Source: Paucibacter sp963740455 (GTDB taxonomy: Bacteria > Pseudomonadota > Gammaproteobacteria > Burkholderiales > Burkholderiaceae_C). From it: 64,000 nt of DNA. Within the stretch, counting starts at the first letter, position 1. Each line of letters starts with the position of its first letter. Positions 52,456-61,464 of the stretch are shown one piece after another. The DNA is taken from the NCBI GenBank assembly GCA_963740455.1, contig CAVUEF010000015.1:1-64000 (forward strand). Direction: 5' to 3'. Below the pieces are notes generated by a model that saw only the letters and a program-made list of their open reading frames with translations, was not told where the DNA came from and made no database searches. Position numbers and translations under genes: made by a program.

Positions 52456-53259
52456 TCAACGATCGCTGAAACCGGGCTGGCGCTTTTGCAGGAAGGCGCA
52501 AGCACCTTCCTGGTAGTCGTGCGCCGTGCCCAGGCGCCGCTGCAAGACGGCCTCTTGCGCAAGCGCCGCGGGCCAATCCATTTGCATCGCGCTGTCCAGC
52601 GCCTGACGCGTGGCCGCCAAGGCGGCCACCGGCAAGGCGGCCAGCCGCTGCGCCAGCGCCTGCGCCTGGGTGGCGAGTTCGACGTCGGGCAGGCAGCGAT
52701 AAATCAGTCCCATGGCTTGGGCCTCAAGAGCGGGCAGCTTGTCGCCCAGCAGCGTCAACGCCAGCGCTTGCGCGCGGCCCACCAGACGCGGCAGCAACCA
52801 GGTGCCACCGCAGTCGGGCACCAGGCCGATCTTCGCGAAGGCCTGTATGAAGCTCGCCGACTCGCCCGCCAGCACCAGGTCGCAGCCGAGCGCAAAGTTG
52901 GCGCCCGCGCCCGCCGCCACGCCGTTCACCGCCGCGATCACCGGGATCGGCATGCTGCGCACGCGCAAGGCCAAAGGGATGTAGCAGTCGTCGAGCAAGT
53001 TGCCGATGTCCTTCGGTCTTGCCCCCGGCGCGAGGTCGGGCTTGACGACCGGGTCGTTCAAGTCCTGACCCGCGCAGAAGCCGCGGCCCGCGCCAGTCAC
53101 GATCACGCAGCGCACGCCCGGGTCGGCGGCCGCCGCGTCAAACGCTGCGCGCAACTCATGCAACATGGTGGTGGTGAAACTGTTCAGCGCAGCAGGTCGA
53201 TTGAGCGTCAAGGTACGCACCGCCCCCTCTTGCGAAACCAGCACTTCAGACTCCGGCAT
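52456..53259 (-). CDS. paaG: 1,2-epoxyphenylacetyl-CoA isomerase PaaG
   Basis: 267 residues of the crotonase fold. PaaG converts the epoxide to the seven-membered oxepin-CoA and also isomerises later enoyl-CoA intermediates. Oxyanion-hole sequences GAGRGFCAGQDLNDPV and AAVNGVAAGAGANFALGCDL are typical, and IGLVPDCGGTWLLPRLVGRA carries the catalytic aspartate found in PaaG. It is the first gene of the minus-strand operon, transcribed away from the operator palindrome shared with paaY. Confidence 0.93.
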   Translation of the reverse strand: MPESEVLVSQEGAVRTLTLNRPAALNSFTTTMLHELRAAFDAAAADPGVRCVIVTGAGRGFCAGQDLNDPVVKPDLAPGARPKDIGNLLDDCYIPLALRVRSMPIPVIAAVNGVAAGAGANFALGCDLVLAGESASFIQAFAKIGLVPDCGGTWLLPRLVGRAQALALTLLGDKLPALEAQAMGLIYRCLPDVELATQAQALAQRLAALPVAALAATRQALDSAMQMDWPAALAQEAVLQRRLGTAHDYQEGACAFLQKRQPGFSDR

Positions 53260-53300
53260 GGACTTCCTCGCTGCATCATGTCAAGGTCGAAACACTCTTG

Positions 53301-53314
53301 ACCGACCGGTCGGT
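53301..53314. promoter_or_regulatory. Perfect palindromic operator between paaG and paaY
   Basis: ACCGACCGGTCGGT is a perfect 14-bp palindrome 41 bp before paaG and 82 bp before paaY. It overlaps TTGACC (53298-53303), a possible -35 box reading toward paaY. Sites of this shape (ACCG...CGGT) are typical of TetR-family repressors, and a TetR gene is the penultimate gene of the paa operon. Binding is inferred. Confidence 0.75.
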
Positions 53315-53396
53315 AGATCGTAAGGTGCGCGAAGTATTGCGGCAAGTCAAAAAAACTCGGGTATTCACTGAGCCACCCACAATAAACGGAGCACCT

Positions 53397-53999
53397 ATGC
53401 CTTGCTACGCCATCGACGGTGTGATCCCCGTCGTGCATCCCGACGCATTTGTGCATCCGAGCGCGGTGCTGATCGGTGACGTAGTGGTCGGCGCCGATTG
53501 CTACATCGGCCCCAATGCCAGCTTGCGCGGCGACTTCGGCAGCATCGTGCTGCAGGCCGGCGTGAACGTGCAGGACACCTGCGTAGTGCATGGTTTTCCG
53601 GACTCGCAGACCTTGGTCGAGGCCAATGGCCACATCGGCCACGGCGCCGTTCTGCACGGCTGCGTGGTGCGCCACGACGCGATGGTGGGCATGAACGCTG
53701 TGGTGATGGACGAGGCCGAGGTCGGCGCCTACAGCATCGTCGCCGCCTGCGCCTTTGTGCGCGCCGGCTTCAAGGTGCCCGAGAAATCATTGGTCGCCGG
53801 CCTGCCGGCCAAGCTCGTGCGCCAACTCAGCGAGGACGAAATGCGCTGGAAACTGGCCGGCACACGCCACTATCAGGCCTTGAGCCGGCGCTGCCATGCC
53901 TCGCTGCAAGAGGTGCAGCCGCTGCTTGAGCCCGAGCCGAATCGCCCGGGTCTGCCCAAGGCCGAACTGCAGACACTGCTGGCCACCAAACGCGCTTGA
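53397..53999 (+). CDS. paaY: PaaY, gamma-carbonic-anhydrase-fold thioesterase of phenylacetate catabolism
   Basis: 200 residues of left-handed beta-helix: hexapeptide repeats from PVVHPDAFVHPSAVLIGDVV to VGADCYIGPNASLRGDFGSI. Metal-binding histidines are in VHGFPDSQTLVEANGHIGHG and AVLHGCVV. PaaY hydrolyses dead-end CoA esters such as 2-hydroxycyclohepta-1,4,6-triene-1-formyl-CoA, complementing PaaI. The start is ATG 53397 after CGGAGC. It is divergent from paaG and shares the palindrome. Confidence 0.93.
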   Translation: MPCYAIDGVIPVVHPDAFVHPSAVLIGDVVVGADCYIGPNASLRGDFGSIVLQAGVNVQDTCVVHGFPDSQTLVEANGHIGHGAVLHGCVVRHDAMVGMNAVVMDEAEVGAYSIVAACAFVRAGFKVPEKSLVAGLPAKLVRQLSEDEMRWKLAGTRHYQALSRRCHASLQEVQPLLEPEPNRPGLPKAELQTLLATKRA

Positions 54000-54132
54000 G
54001 CGCTGGCACAAGACTTGTCCCTGCGCCAGGCGCTGGTCCACGCTGCTTCGGAACCCGATCCGAATCACACGTGTCACGCGCGCGTATTCATTTTCGACTA
54101 ACCTTGGGCGAACTCCAAAACCGGGATCCTGA

Positions 54133-55713
54133 TTGAACGATACATTGAACCGAGCGCTGGCATTGCTCTCGTCGCCCAGCCACCGACCCTTGTTGGCGCA
54201 AGGTCTGCGCGGCATCGAACGCGAAACCTTGCGCGTTGACGAGCGCGGCCAGCTGGCCTTGACACCGCACCCCATCGCGCTGGGGTCGGCGCTGACGCAT
54301 GCGCAGATCACCACCGACTATTCGGAGTCGCTGCTCGAATTCATCACCCCTGCCGAGCACGACATCACCACCGTCTTGACCGAGCTCGATTTGGTGCACC
54401 GTTTTGTCTACAGCCAGTTGGACAAGGAACTGCTGTGGAGCCAGTCCATGCCCTGCCCATTGCCAGCCGAACAGGACATCCCGCTGGCCTGGTACGGCCG
54501 CTCGCACATCGGCATGCTCAAGCATGTGTACCGGCGCGGTCTGGCGCTGCGTTACGGCAAGGCCATGCAGTGCATTGCCGGCGTCCACTACAACTATTCG
54601 CTCAGCGAAGACCTCTGGCCCTTGCTGCAGGCACTCGACGGCGCAAGCGGCTCGCCCATGGCCTATCAGTCCGAGCGCTATATCGCGATGATCCGCAACT
54701 TCCATCGCTACAGCTGGCTGCTGATGTACTTGTTCGGCGCCTCGCCGGCCTTGTCTGCGCATTTCCTGGACGGCCGCGAGCACCGGCTCGACGCCTTGTC
54801 CGACGACACCCTGTACCTGCCGTATGCAACCAGCTTGCGCATGAGCGATCTGGGTTATCAGAACGATGCACAGGCCGATTTGCTGCCGTCCTACGATTCG
54901 ATGCAGTCGTATATGCGCGGCCTGGTGCGCGCGGTGCGGCAGCCACATGCGCCGTATGAGTCGCTCGGACTCAAACGCGACGGCGAATGGGTGCAGATCA
55001 ACACCAATGTGCTGCAGATCGAGAACGAGTACTACGCCAGCATCCGGCCCAAGCGCGTGATCAATCTGGGCGAACGCCCGCTCGAGGCCCTGTGTTCGCG
55101 CGGCGTGCAATATGTCGAAGTGCGCTGCATGGACGTCGACCCCTTCGAGCCCTTGGGGCTGAGCCTTCAGACCGCGCGTTTTCTGGATGCCTTCCTGCTC
55201 TTTTGCGCATTGAATGAGAGCCCGCTGGAAAACGAAGCCGACGACAACAAACGCAACTTCGCGCTCACCGTGAAAGAAGGTCGCCGTCCCGGCCTGAACC
55301 TCACGAAGCATGGCGCCGGCGTCGAATTGAAAGCCTGGGGTCAGGCCTTGCTCGATCAGATCGGCGCGGCGGCCGATCTGCTCGACGCACAGCGTGGCGA
55401 CGACGCCCACGCGCGCAGCCTGGCCGTGCAGCGCGCCAAGCTGCTCAACCCCGAGCTGACGCCATCGGCGCAGGTGCTCTCGGCCCTGCCAGCGCATGGC
55501 AATTCGTTCCAGGCCTTCGGCATGGCCCAGACGCTCAAGCACGCGCAAAGTTTTCGCTCGCGGCCACTGCAAGCCAGCAGAACGGCGTATTTCCACGCCC
55601 TGGCGCGGACATCCCTGGCCACGCAGGAGCAAATGGAGACCAGCCAGACCGGCAGTTTCGACGCCTTCATCGAAGCCTACCGCTCACACATACCGGGCCA
55701 GCTTTGCGCCTGA
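54133..55713 (+). CDS. gshA: Glutamate--cysteine ligase GshA
   Basis: 526 residues, the gammaproteobacterial (E. coli-like) class of gamma-glutamylcysteine synthetase, the first step of glutathione synthesis. GLRGIERETLRVDERGQLAL, HAQITTDYSESLLEFITPAE and CIAGVHYNYSLSEDLW are active-site regions, and VQYVEVRCMDVDPFEPLGL is diagnostic. The start is TTG 54133; no ATG fits before the conserved N-terminal helix. It may be relevant to the glutathione-gated antiporter family member in the window. moaA begins 18 nt downstream, so the two may be cotranscribed. Confidence 0.93.
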   Translation: MNDTLNRALALLSSPSHRPLLAQGLRGIERETLRVDERGQLALTPHPIALGSALTHAQITTDYSESLLEFITPAEHDITTVLTELDLVHRFVYSQLDKELLWSQSMPCPLPAEQDIPLAWYGRSHIGMLKHVYRRGLALRYGKAMQCIAGVHYNYSLSEDLWPLLQALDGASGSPMAYQSERYIAMIRNFHRYSWLLMYLFGASPALSAHFLDGREHRLDALSDDTLYLPYATSLRMSDLGYQNDAQADLLPSYDSMQSYMRGLVRAVRQPHAPYESLGLKRDGEWVQINTNVLQIENEYYASIRPKRVINLGERPLEALCSRGVQYVEVRCMDVDPFEPLGLSLQTARFLDAFLLFCALNESPLENEADDNKRNFALTVKEGRRPGLNLTKHGAGVELKAWGQALLDQIGAAADLLDAQRGDDAHARSLAVQRAKLLNPELTPSAQVLSALPAHGNSFQAFGMAQTLKHAQSFRSRPLQASRTAYFHALARTSLATQEQMETSQTGSFDAFIEAYRSHIPGQLCA

Positions 55714-55731
55714 TCACGGCACAATCACGCC

Positions 55732-56853
55732 ATGACCGATCAAGTCATCTCGATTGCCGACCTGCGCTATGCCGCCGCGGTACCTGTCGTGCCCTTGCAG
55801 CCTGTGGCACCGAGAGGCTTGCTGGCCGACGCGCTCGGCCGGCCCTTGCGCGACTTGCGCATATCGGTCACCGACCGCTGCAACTTTCGCTGCAACTACT
55901 GCATGCCCAAGGAGATGTTCGGCAAGGACTACAAATTCCTGCCCAGCTCATCGCTGTTGAGCTTCGAGGAAATCACCCGCCTCACGCGGGCCTTCGTGGC
56001 ACATGGTGTGCAAAAGCTCAGGCTCACCGGAGGTGAGCCGCTGCTGCGCCGCAATCTCGAAAGCCTGGTCGAGATGCTGAGTGCGCTGCGCACGCCCGAC
56101 GGCGCTGCGCTGGACCTGACCCTCACTACCAACGGCTCACTGCTCGCGCGCAAGGCGCAAGGCCTGAAAGACGCCGGCCTGCAGCGCGTCACGGTCAGTC
56201 TGGACGCACTCGACGACGCCATCTTCAAGCGCATGAACGATGTCGATTTTCCGGTCAGCGACGTGCTCGATGGCATAGCGGCGGCGCAAGCCGCGGGGCT
56301 GGCGCCGATCAAGGTGAATATGGTGGTCAAACGCGGCAGCAACGACGACCAGATCCTGCCGATGGCGCGCCACTTCCGTGGCAGCGACGTGGTGCTGCGC
56401 TTCATCGAATACATGGATGTCGGCGCGAGCAACGGCTGGCGCATGCACGAGGTGCTGCCCTCGGCCCAAGTGCTGGAGCGTTTGCAGACCGAGTTCGCGC
56501 TCGAGCCAATGGAAGCCAGCGTGCCAGGCGAGACCGCGCAGCGCTGGCGCTACCAGGACGGTGCAGGCGAAATCGGCCTGATCTCCAGCGTCACCCAGGC
56601 CTTTTGCCACGACTGCAACCGCGCGCGTCTGTCGACCGAGGGCAAGCTCTTCATGTGCCTGTTCGCGACCCGGGGCCACGATTTTCGCAGCCTGCTGCGG
56701 CGCGACTACAGCGACGCCCAGATTGCCGGTGCGCTGGCCGATGTCTGGGCCGGCCGCAGCGACCGGTATTCGCAACTGCGCTCGCAACAACCCGCTGCGC
56801 TGGCGTCCGAGGCAGAGCAGCGCCGGGTCGAGATGCATTACATAGGTGGCTGA
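55732..56853 (+). CDS. moaA: GTP 3',8-cyclase MoaA
   Basis: 373 residues, radical SAM enzyme of the first step of molybdenum cofactor synthesis. N-terminal cluster CNFRCNYCMP; C-terminal cluster in FCHDCNRARLSTEGKLFMCL; RLTGGEPLLRRN is the SAM-binding loop, and the C-terminus ends YIGG, whose two glycines help bind GTP. The ~40-residue N-terminal extension (VVPLQPVAPRGLLADALGRP) is longer than in E. coli. First of a coupled moaA-mobA-GNAT-moeA set. Confidence 0.96.
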   Translation: MTDQVISIADLRYAAAVPVVPLQPVAPRGLLADALGRPLRDLRISVTDRCNFRCNYCMPKEMFGKDYKFLPSSSLLSFEEITRLTRAFVAHGVQKLRLTGGEPLLRRNLESLVEMLSALRTPDGAALDLTLTTNGSLLARKAQGLKDAGLQRVTVSLDALDDAIFKRMNDVDFPVSDVLDGIAAAQAAGLAPIKVNMVVKRGSNDDQILPMARHFRGSDVVLRFIEYMDVGASNGWRMHEVLPSAQVLERLQTEFALEPMEASVPGETAQRWRYQDGAGEIGLISSVTQAFCHDCNRARLSTEGKLFMCLFATRGHDFRSLLRRDYSDAQIAGALADVWAGRSDRYSQLRSQQPAALASEAEQRRVEMHYIGG

Positions 56854-56855
56854 GC

Positions 56856-57470
56856 ATGGAGTCGAACATCCGCGCTGAAGACATCACAGGGCTGATTCTC
56901 TCCGGTGGCCGAGGCAGCCGCATGGGCGGCGTCGACAAGGGCCTGCAGATGCTCAAGGGCCAGAGCCTGGTACAGCACACCCTGCGCAGACTGAGGCCCC
57001 AGGTCGGCGCCGTGCTGATCAACGCGAACCGCCACATCAAGGAATACGAAAGCCTGGGGCTGCCGGTGCTGCCCGATTCTCAAGCCGATTTCGCCGGGCC
57101 GCTGGCCGGCTTCATGGCTGGACTGCTGGCCTGCAAGACGCCCTGGATGCTGACGGTGCCTTGCGACAGCCCGCTGTTTCCGCTCGACCTGGCCGAGCGA
57201 CTGAGTCAGGCAGCGTTGCAGGCGCAAGCCGATGTCGCCGCGCCGCTCACGCTCGAAGACGGGCACGCGCGCGTGCAGCCGGTGTTTTGCCTGCTGCGCA
57301 GTTCGCTGCACACCAGCCTGGCCAAGTACATGAAGGAGGGCGGGCGCAAGATCGATCATTGGCTAGGGCAGCACAAGCATGTGTTCGTGCCTTTCCATGC
57401 GCCCTCCGATTCCAAGGCCTTCTTCAATGCCAACACGCTGGCCGAGTTGAACGCGCTGGATCCTGAATGA
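56856..57470 (+). CDS. mobA: Molybdenum cofactor guanylyltransferase MobA
   Basis: 204 residues. MobA attaches GMP to molybdopterin to form the MGD cofactor used by DMSO-reductase-family enzymes. The GTP-binding loop is GLILSGGRGSRMGGVDKGLQ, and VPCDSPLFPLDLAERL carries the metal-binding aspartate. The start at 56856 is 2 nt after the moaA stop; the stop overlaps the GNAT gene by 4 nt. Its presence implies the organism makes MGD enzymes (not in this window). Confidence 0.94.
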   Translation: MESNIRAEDITGLILSGGRGSRMGGVDKGLQMLKGQSLVQHTLRRLRPQVGAVLINANRHIKEYESLGLPVLPDSQADFAGPLAGFMAGLLACKTPWMLTVPCDSPLFPLDLAERLSQAALQAQADVAAPLTLEDGHARVQPVFCLLRSSLHTSLAKYMKEGGRKIDHWLGQHKHVFVPFHAPSDSKAFFNANTLAELNALDPE

Positions 57471-58009
57471 CTTCCGCCGTCGAGATTCTTGCCCTCAGGC
57501 CCGCCGATCTGGCCGCCTACAAGGCCTTGCGCGACGCCATGCTGGCGCAACATGAAGACGCCTTCACTTCAAGCGCCGTGAGCGAATCGGGCCGCAGCGC
57601 CGAGAGCTATCTTTTCCGCCTGAGTCAGTCCGGCGCCAGCGGCACCTTGTTCACGCTGTGTGCCTGGGTGGGTGGTCAGATGGTGGGTGCTGTCACTTGC
57701 GAGCGTGACGGCCGCGCCAAGGTGGCTCACGTCGGCCACATCGTGGGCATGATGGTGCGCGATGAGCGGCAGGGTCTTGGCATTGGCGGCGCCCTGCTCA
57801 GCGCAGCATTGAACCTGGCGCGCGCCGACCCTCGCCTCGAACAACTCGTGCTCACCGTCACCGCCGGCAACGTCCGCGCCGCGCGCCTGTATGCGCGGGC
57901 CGGCTTCGTGCGCTACGGTTGCCAGCCGCGCGCCATCAAGCTGGCCGCGACAAAGGCTGTACCCGCGGTTTATCTGGACAAGGACCTGATGGTCTGCACA
58001 CTGCGATGA
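57467..58009 (+). CDS. GNAT family N-acetyltransferase inside the molybdopterin operon
   Basis: 180 residues. Acetyl-CoA loop MVRDERQGLGIGGALLSAAL, then LEQLVLTVTAGNVRAARLYA and RAGFVRYGCQPRAIKL, all typical of GNAT enzymes acting on small molecules or protein N-termini. Overlaps of 4 nt with mobA and with moeA mean that all three are translated from one message. The family is known to occur near many metabolic genes; no link to molybdopterin synthesis is established. The substrate cannot be guessed. Confidence 0.85.
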   Translation: MTSAVEILALRPADLAAYKALRDAMLAQHEDAFTSSAVSESGRSAESYLFRLSQSGASGTLFTLCAWVGGQMVGAVTCERDGRAKVAHVGHIVGMMVRDERQGLGIGGALLSAALNLARADPRLEQLVLTVTAGNVRAARLYARAGFVRYGCQPRAIKLAATKAVPAVYLDKDLMVCTLR

Positions 58010-59292
58010 AAACACCTTCCCTGCAAGACATCGCCTCGTGCGTGAGCGGCTACGACCCGCAGGCGCTGCCCGTGGCACAGGCGCAGGAATTCATTGCCCG
58101 CCTGGTGCCGCGCGTCAAGGCTTGCGAGCAGTTGCCGATTCGCTCGGCGCTGGGTCGCGTGCTGGCGCAAGACCTGGTCTCGAACATCAACGTGCCCGCG
58201 CATGACAATTCGGCCATGGACGGCTACGCGCTGCGCGCCGCTGACCTCGTCGCGGGTGCCACGACGCGCCTGAAGATTGCCGGCACGGGCTTTGCCGGCC
58301 AGGCCTTTGCGGGTGCGGTGCCGGCGGGTCAGTGCGTGCGCATCATGACCGGCGCCGTCATGCCGGTCGGTCTGGACACCGTCGTGCCGCAGGAGTTGAC
58401 CGAAGTCGTCGACGGGCAGGTGTCGATCGCGGCGAACAGCGTGAGCGAGGGCGAGAACCGGCGTCTGGCCGGTGAAGACTTGGCCATCGGTGAAGTCGCG
58501 TTGGCCGCTGGCCGTGTGCTGCGCCCGGCCGACATCGGCATGCTGGCCTCGCTCGGTCACGCCGAAGTGCGCGTGCTGCGGCGGCTGCGCGTGGCCTTCT
58601 TCTCCACCGGCGACGAGCTGCGCTCGGTGGGCGAGCCGCTCGACCAGGGCTGCGTCTATGACAGCAACCGCTACACCTTGTGGGCCATGCTGGAGCGCCT
58701 GGGTGTCGATCTGCTCGACATGGGCGTGGTGCGCGACGAACCTGCGGCGCTGGCAGCAGCCTTCGCCCAAGCCGCGGCCAGCACCGACGCCGTCATCACC
58801 TCGGGCGGCGTGAGCGTCGGCGAGGCCGATCACACCAAGCAGGTGATGGCGCAGCTCGGCGACGTCTTGTTCTGGCGCATCGCGATGCGCCCCGGCCGAC
58901 CCATGGCCATCGGACGGATCCAGGCCGACAACGGGCATCAGGCCATTCTGTTCGGTCTGCCCGGCAATCCGGTGGCGGTGATGGTCACCTTTTACGCGTT
59001 TGTGCGCAACGCGCTGCTGGCCATGAGCGGGGCCGACGCGAGCGCCCTGCCCTTGCTGCGTGTGCCCTCTCGCACGGCCTTGCGCAAGAAGCCCGGACGC
59101 ACCGAATACCAGCGCGGCATGCTGGCCCAAGACAGCGACGGCCGATGGCAGGTAGCCGTCACGCGCGAGCAGGGTTCGGGCATCTTGCGCAGCATGAGCC
59201 AGGCCAATTGCATGGTCGTGCTGGGCCACGAGCAAGGCCATGTCGCGGCAGGCGATCTGGTCGATGTGCTGGTGTTCGACGGACTGGTCTGA
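58006..59292 (+). CDS. moeA: Molybdopterin molybdenumtransferase MoeA (second paralogue)
   Basis: 428 residues, all MoeA domains present: LGRVLAQDLVSNINVPAHDN, SAMDGYALRAADLVAGA, CVRIMTGAVMPVGLDTVVPQ, FSTGDELRSVGEPLDQG, VYDSNRYTLWAMLERLG, TSGGVSVGEADH and FGLPGNPVAVMVTFYA. It overlaps the GNAT gene by 4 nt. It is a different gene from the moeA at 31374-32639; two MoeA paralogues are common in betaproteobacteria and may serve different target enzymes or metals. Nothing here shows which. Confidence 0.93.
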   Translation: MKTPSLQDIASCVSGYDPQALPVAQAQEFIARLVPRVKACEQLPIRSALGRVLAQDLVSNINVPAHDNSAMDGYALRAADLVAGATTRLKIAGTGFAGQAFAGAVPAGQCVRIMTGAVMPVGLDTVVPQELTEVVDGQVSIAANSVSEGENRRLAGEDLAIGEVALAAGRVLRPADIGMLASLGHAEVRVLRRLRVAFFSTGDELRSVGEPLDQGCVYDSNRYTLWAMLERLGVDLLDMGVVRDEPAALAAAFAQAAASTDAVITSGGVSVGEADHTKQVMAQLGDVLFWRIAMRPGRPMAIGRIQADNGHQAILFGLPGNPVAVMVTFYAFVRNALLAMSGADASALPLLRVPSRTALRKKPGRTEYQRGMLAQDSDGRWQVAVTREQGSGILRSMSQANCMVVLGHEQGHVAAGDLVDVLVFDGLV

Positions 59293-59415
59293 GTCGAGCG
59301 CGCTTGAGGGCTCGCGGCTGAACTGCGCGGCAATGCGCCATTGCAGCGTCGGCCCCTGTGCAAACCACATTGCCCGCGCATGCATCGAGTGCTGCAGTTT
59401 CGTCAAACTGACACA

Positions 59416-59436
59416 TTGACTGCCTACAGTGCAGGC
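59416..59436 (+). promoter_or_regulatory. Possible promoter with palindromic site upstream of the phosphoesterase
   Basis: TTGACT (59416-59421) is directly followed by the near-palindrome GCCTACA-G-TGCAGGC (59422-59436, 6 of 7 pairs). No good -10 is found at the right distance. It lies in a 221-bp gap and is the only structured element seen there. Confidence 0.3.
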
Positions 59437-59513
59437 TTCGGCCGGGCGGATCCTGAGTACTGCCCGTCGTCGTCTGGCGCGACACGCGCCGCCAAAACAT
59501 GGGAGCCTGATAC

Positions 59514-61382
59514 ATGAGAACGATTGCGCCGCGCATCGCGGCCGCAGCCCTTTCGGGCGCGCTGGCGGGCATGTCGCCGCTCGCAGACGCCGCCACGACC
59601 ACCACGCCGATCAAACATCTGATCGTCGTGATCGGCGAGAACGTCAGCTTCGATACCTTGTTCGGCACCTACGCGCCGAAGCGCGGCGCGACGATCCTGA
59701 ACCTGGTGTCGCAAGGCATCGTCAACGCCGACGGCACGCCGGGTCCGAACTACGGCCGCGCCGTGCAGAGTGAGGCCCGCAACGACACCAGGCACTTCAG
59801 CCTGAATCCGCTGCGCACAGGCACGCTCGCCAAGTTGCCGCAACCGATGCTGACCGGCGCCTACGACCCGGTCACTTTCAAGCCCTACGGCAAGGTTGTC
59901 GACGCGCGCTTCGCAACGCTGCAAGCGAACGGCCCGTTCCAGATCACCCGCTACGCACCCTACGCAGACGCCATCGGCGACCCCCCGCACCGCTTCTTCC
60001 AGATGTGGCAGCAGACGAGCGGAAGCAATGCAAAGCTCGACCTGTTCAACTGGGTGGCCACCACAGTGGGCACGGGCGGCGCGACTGAAGGCGTGAGCGC
60101 CGACAAGCCAAGTCAGGGTGGCGAGTTGATGGGCTTCTTCAATATGAACCAGGGCGACGCGCCATACTTCAGGCAGCTCGCGCAGGAGGGCGCCATCAGC
60201 GACAACTACCACCAGGCCATGATGGGCGGCACGGGTGCCAACTTCTTTGCACTGGCCACCGGTGACGTCGCGGTGTACCGCATCGACGGCAAGTTGGCCA
60301 AGCCACCCGCGAATCAGATCGAGAATCCCGACCCGGTGGCCGGCACGTCAAACTTCTATATCAACGACGGCTACTCGGGCGGCTCCTACGTGAACTGTGC
60401 CGACGCCGAAAACCCCGGCGTGGCCGCAGTGCAAGCGGTGCTCGACGGCCTGGGCCGTGCGAGCCACTGTGAGCCCGGCGCCTACTACCTGCTCAACAAC
60501 TATGGGCCACCGTTCGAGGTCGACGGTTCGCCCAAGCCGCTCGGCGAACAAGTGTTTGTCTATCCGCCACAAACCGTACCGACGATCGGCGAGGCGCTGC
60601 GCAAGAGGCATGTCACATGGGGCTGGTACACGGGTGGACGTGATGATGCCGACGTCACCAACGATGCGTCCTACCCAAGCCTGCGTGCCCAGCTTGCCGC
60701 AGCCATGAAGAAGGAGCGTGGCATGCCCGCTGGAGCGCCTGACGAAAGCCTGGAACCCGAGCTGACTGCGCTCGCGATCAAGAAGGCCAGGCCCTATATC
60801 TACAACGACATCGGGGACCCGCTCAACGCATCGAGCATTGTGGTGGGCACGCCCGCGTTGAAGGCGGGACTGAAGGGTCTTGCCAGCTTTTACGCCGAGC
60901 TCGACAAGGGCACGCTGCCCGAGGTCTCGTTCGTGATCCCGAAGAACATGGACAGCGGGCACCCGGGCTACTCGGTGCCGGCCCGCTACGAAGCCTTTCT
61001 GAAGGAACTTGTGAGCAAGGTGCAGGCCAGCAAGGCGCTTTGGTCACACACCGCCATCGTCATTACCACCGACGAGGGCGGCGGCTATTTCGACACCGGA
61101 AACATACAGACGCTGGACTTCTTCGGCGACGGCCCACGCGTCCCGTTGCTGCTGGTGTCGCCCTACGCCAGGAGGGGGCACGTTGACCACACCTACCAGG
61201 ATCACGCCTCGATCTTGAAATTCATCGAACGAAACTGGCGCGTGCCACCGCTGTCCGCGCGCAGCCGGGACAATCTGCCACTGGCCAAGCATGACCGGCA
61301 CGGGACCTACCTGCCCGTCAATCAGCCAGCCATCGGCGACTTGACGACGCTGTTCGACTTTGCCGCACCTGCGCGGCGCTGA
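59514..61382 (+). CDS. Exported phosphoesterase (phospholipase C/acid phosphatase AcpA family)
   Basis: 622 residues of the PF04185 phosphoesterase family, which includes phospholipase C and AcpA-type acid phosphatases. The signal peptide is MRTIAPRIAAAALSGALAGM with probable cleavage after ADA. The nucleophile region is IVVIGENVSFDTLFGTYAPK (E-N-x-S-F-D), and ITTDEGGGYFDTGN and VPLLLVSPYARRGHVDHTYQ hold metal ligands and the D-H pair. It lacks the C-terminal repeats of haemolytic PLC. Acts in the periplasm or outside the cell; the substrate (phospholipid or phosphomonoester) is undecided. Confidence 0.88.
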   Translation: MRTIAPRIAAAALSGALAGMSPLADAATTTTPIKHLIVVIGENVSFDTLFGTYAPKRGATILNLVSQGIVNADGTPGPNYGRAVQSEARNDTRHFSLNPLRTGTLAKLPQPMLTGAYDPVTFKPYGKVVDARFATLQANGPFQITRYAPYADAIGDPPHRFFQMWQQTSGSNAKLDLFNWVATTVGTGGATEGVSADKPSQGGELMGFFNMNQGDAPYFRQLAQEGAISDNYHQAMMGGTGANFFALATGDVAVYRIDGKLAKPPANQIENPDPVAGTSNFYINDGYSGGSYVNCADAENPGVAAVQAVLDGLGRASHCEPGAYYLLNNYGPPFEVDGSPKPLGEQVFVYPPQTVPTIGEALRKRHVTWGWYTGGRDDADVTNDASYPSLRAQLAAAMKKERGMPAGAPDESLEPELTALAIKKARPYIYNDIGDPLNASSIVVGTPALKAGLKGLASFYAELDKGTLPEVSFVIPKNMDSGHPGYSVPARYEAFLKELVSKVQASKALWSHTAIVITTDEGGGYFDTGNIQTLDFFGDGPRVPLLLVSPYARRGHVDHTYQDHASILKFIERNWRVPPLSARSRDNLPLAKHDRHGTYLPVNQPAIGDLTTLFDFAAPARR

Positions 61383-61464
61383 ACGCTGCGGCGCAATCTG
61401 ACGCTGCCGGGCCAGCGCGCCAGCGACCGGCGCCGCGGCCGCTCTGTGCTGGCGCCAACGCGCC

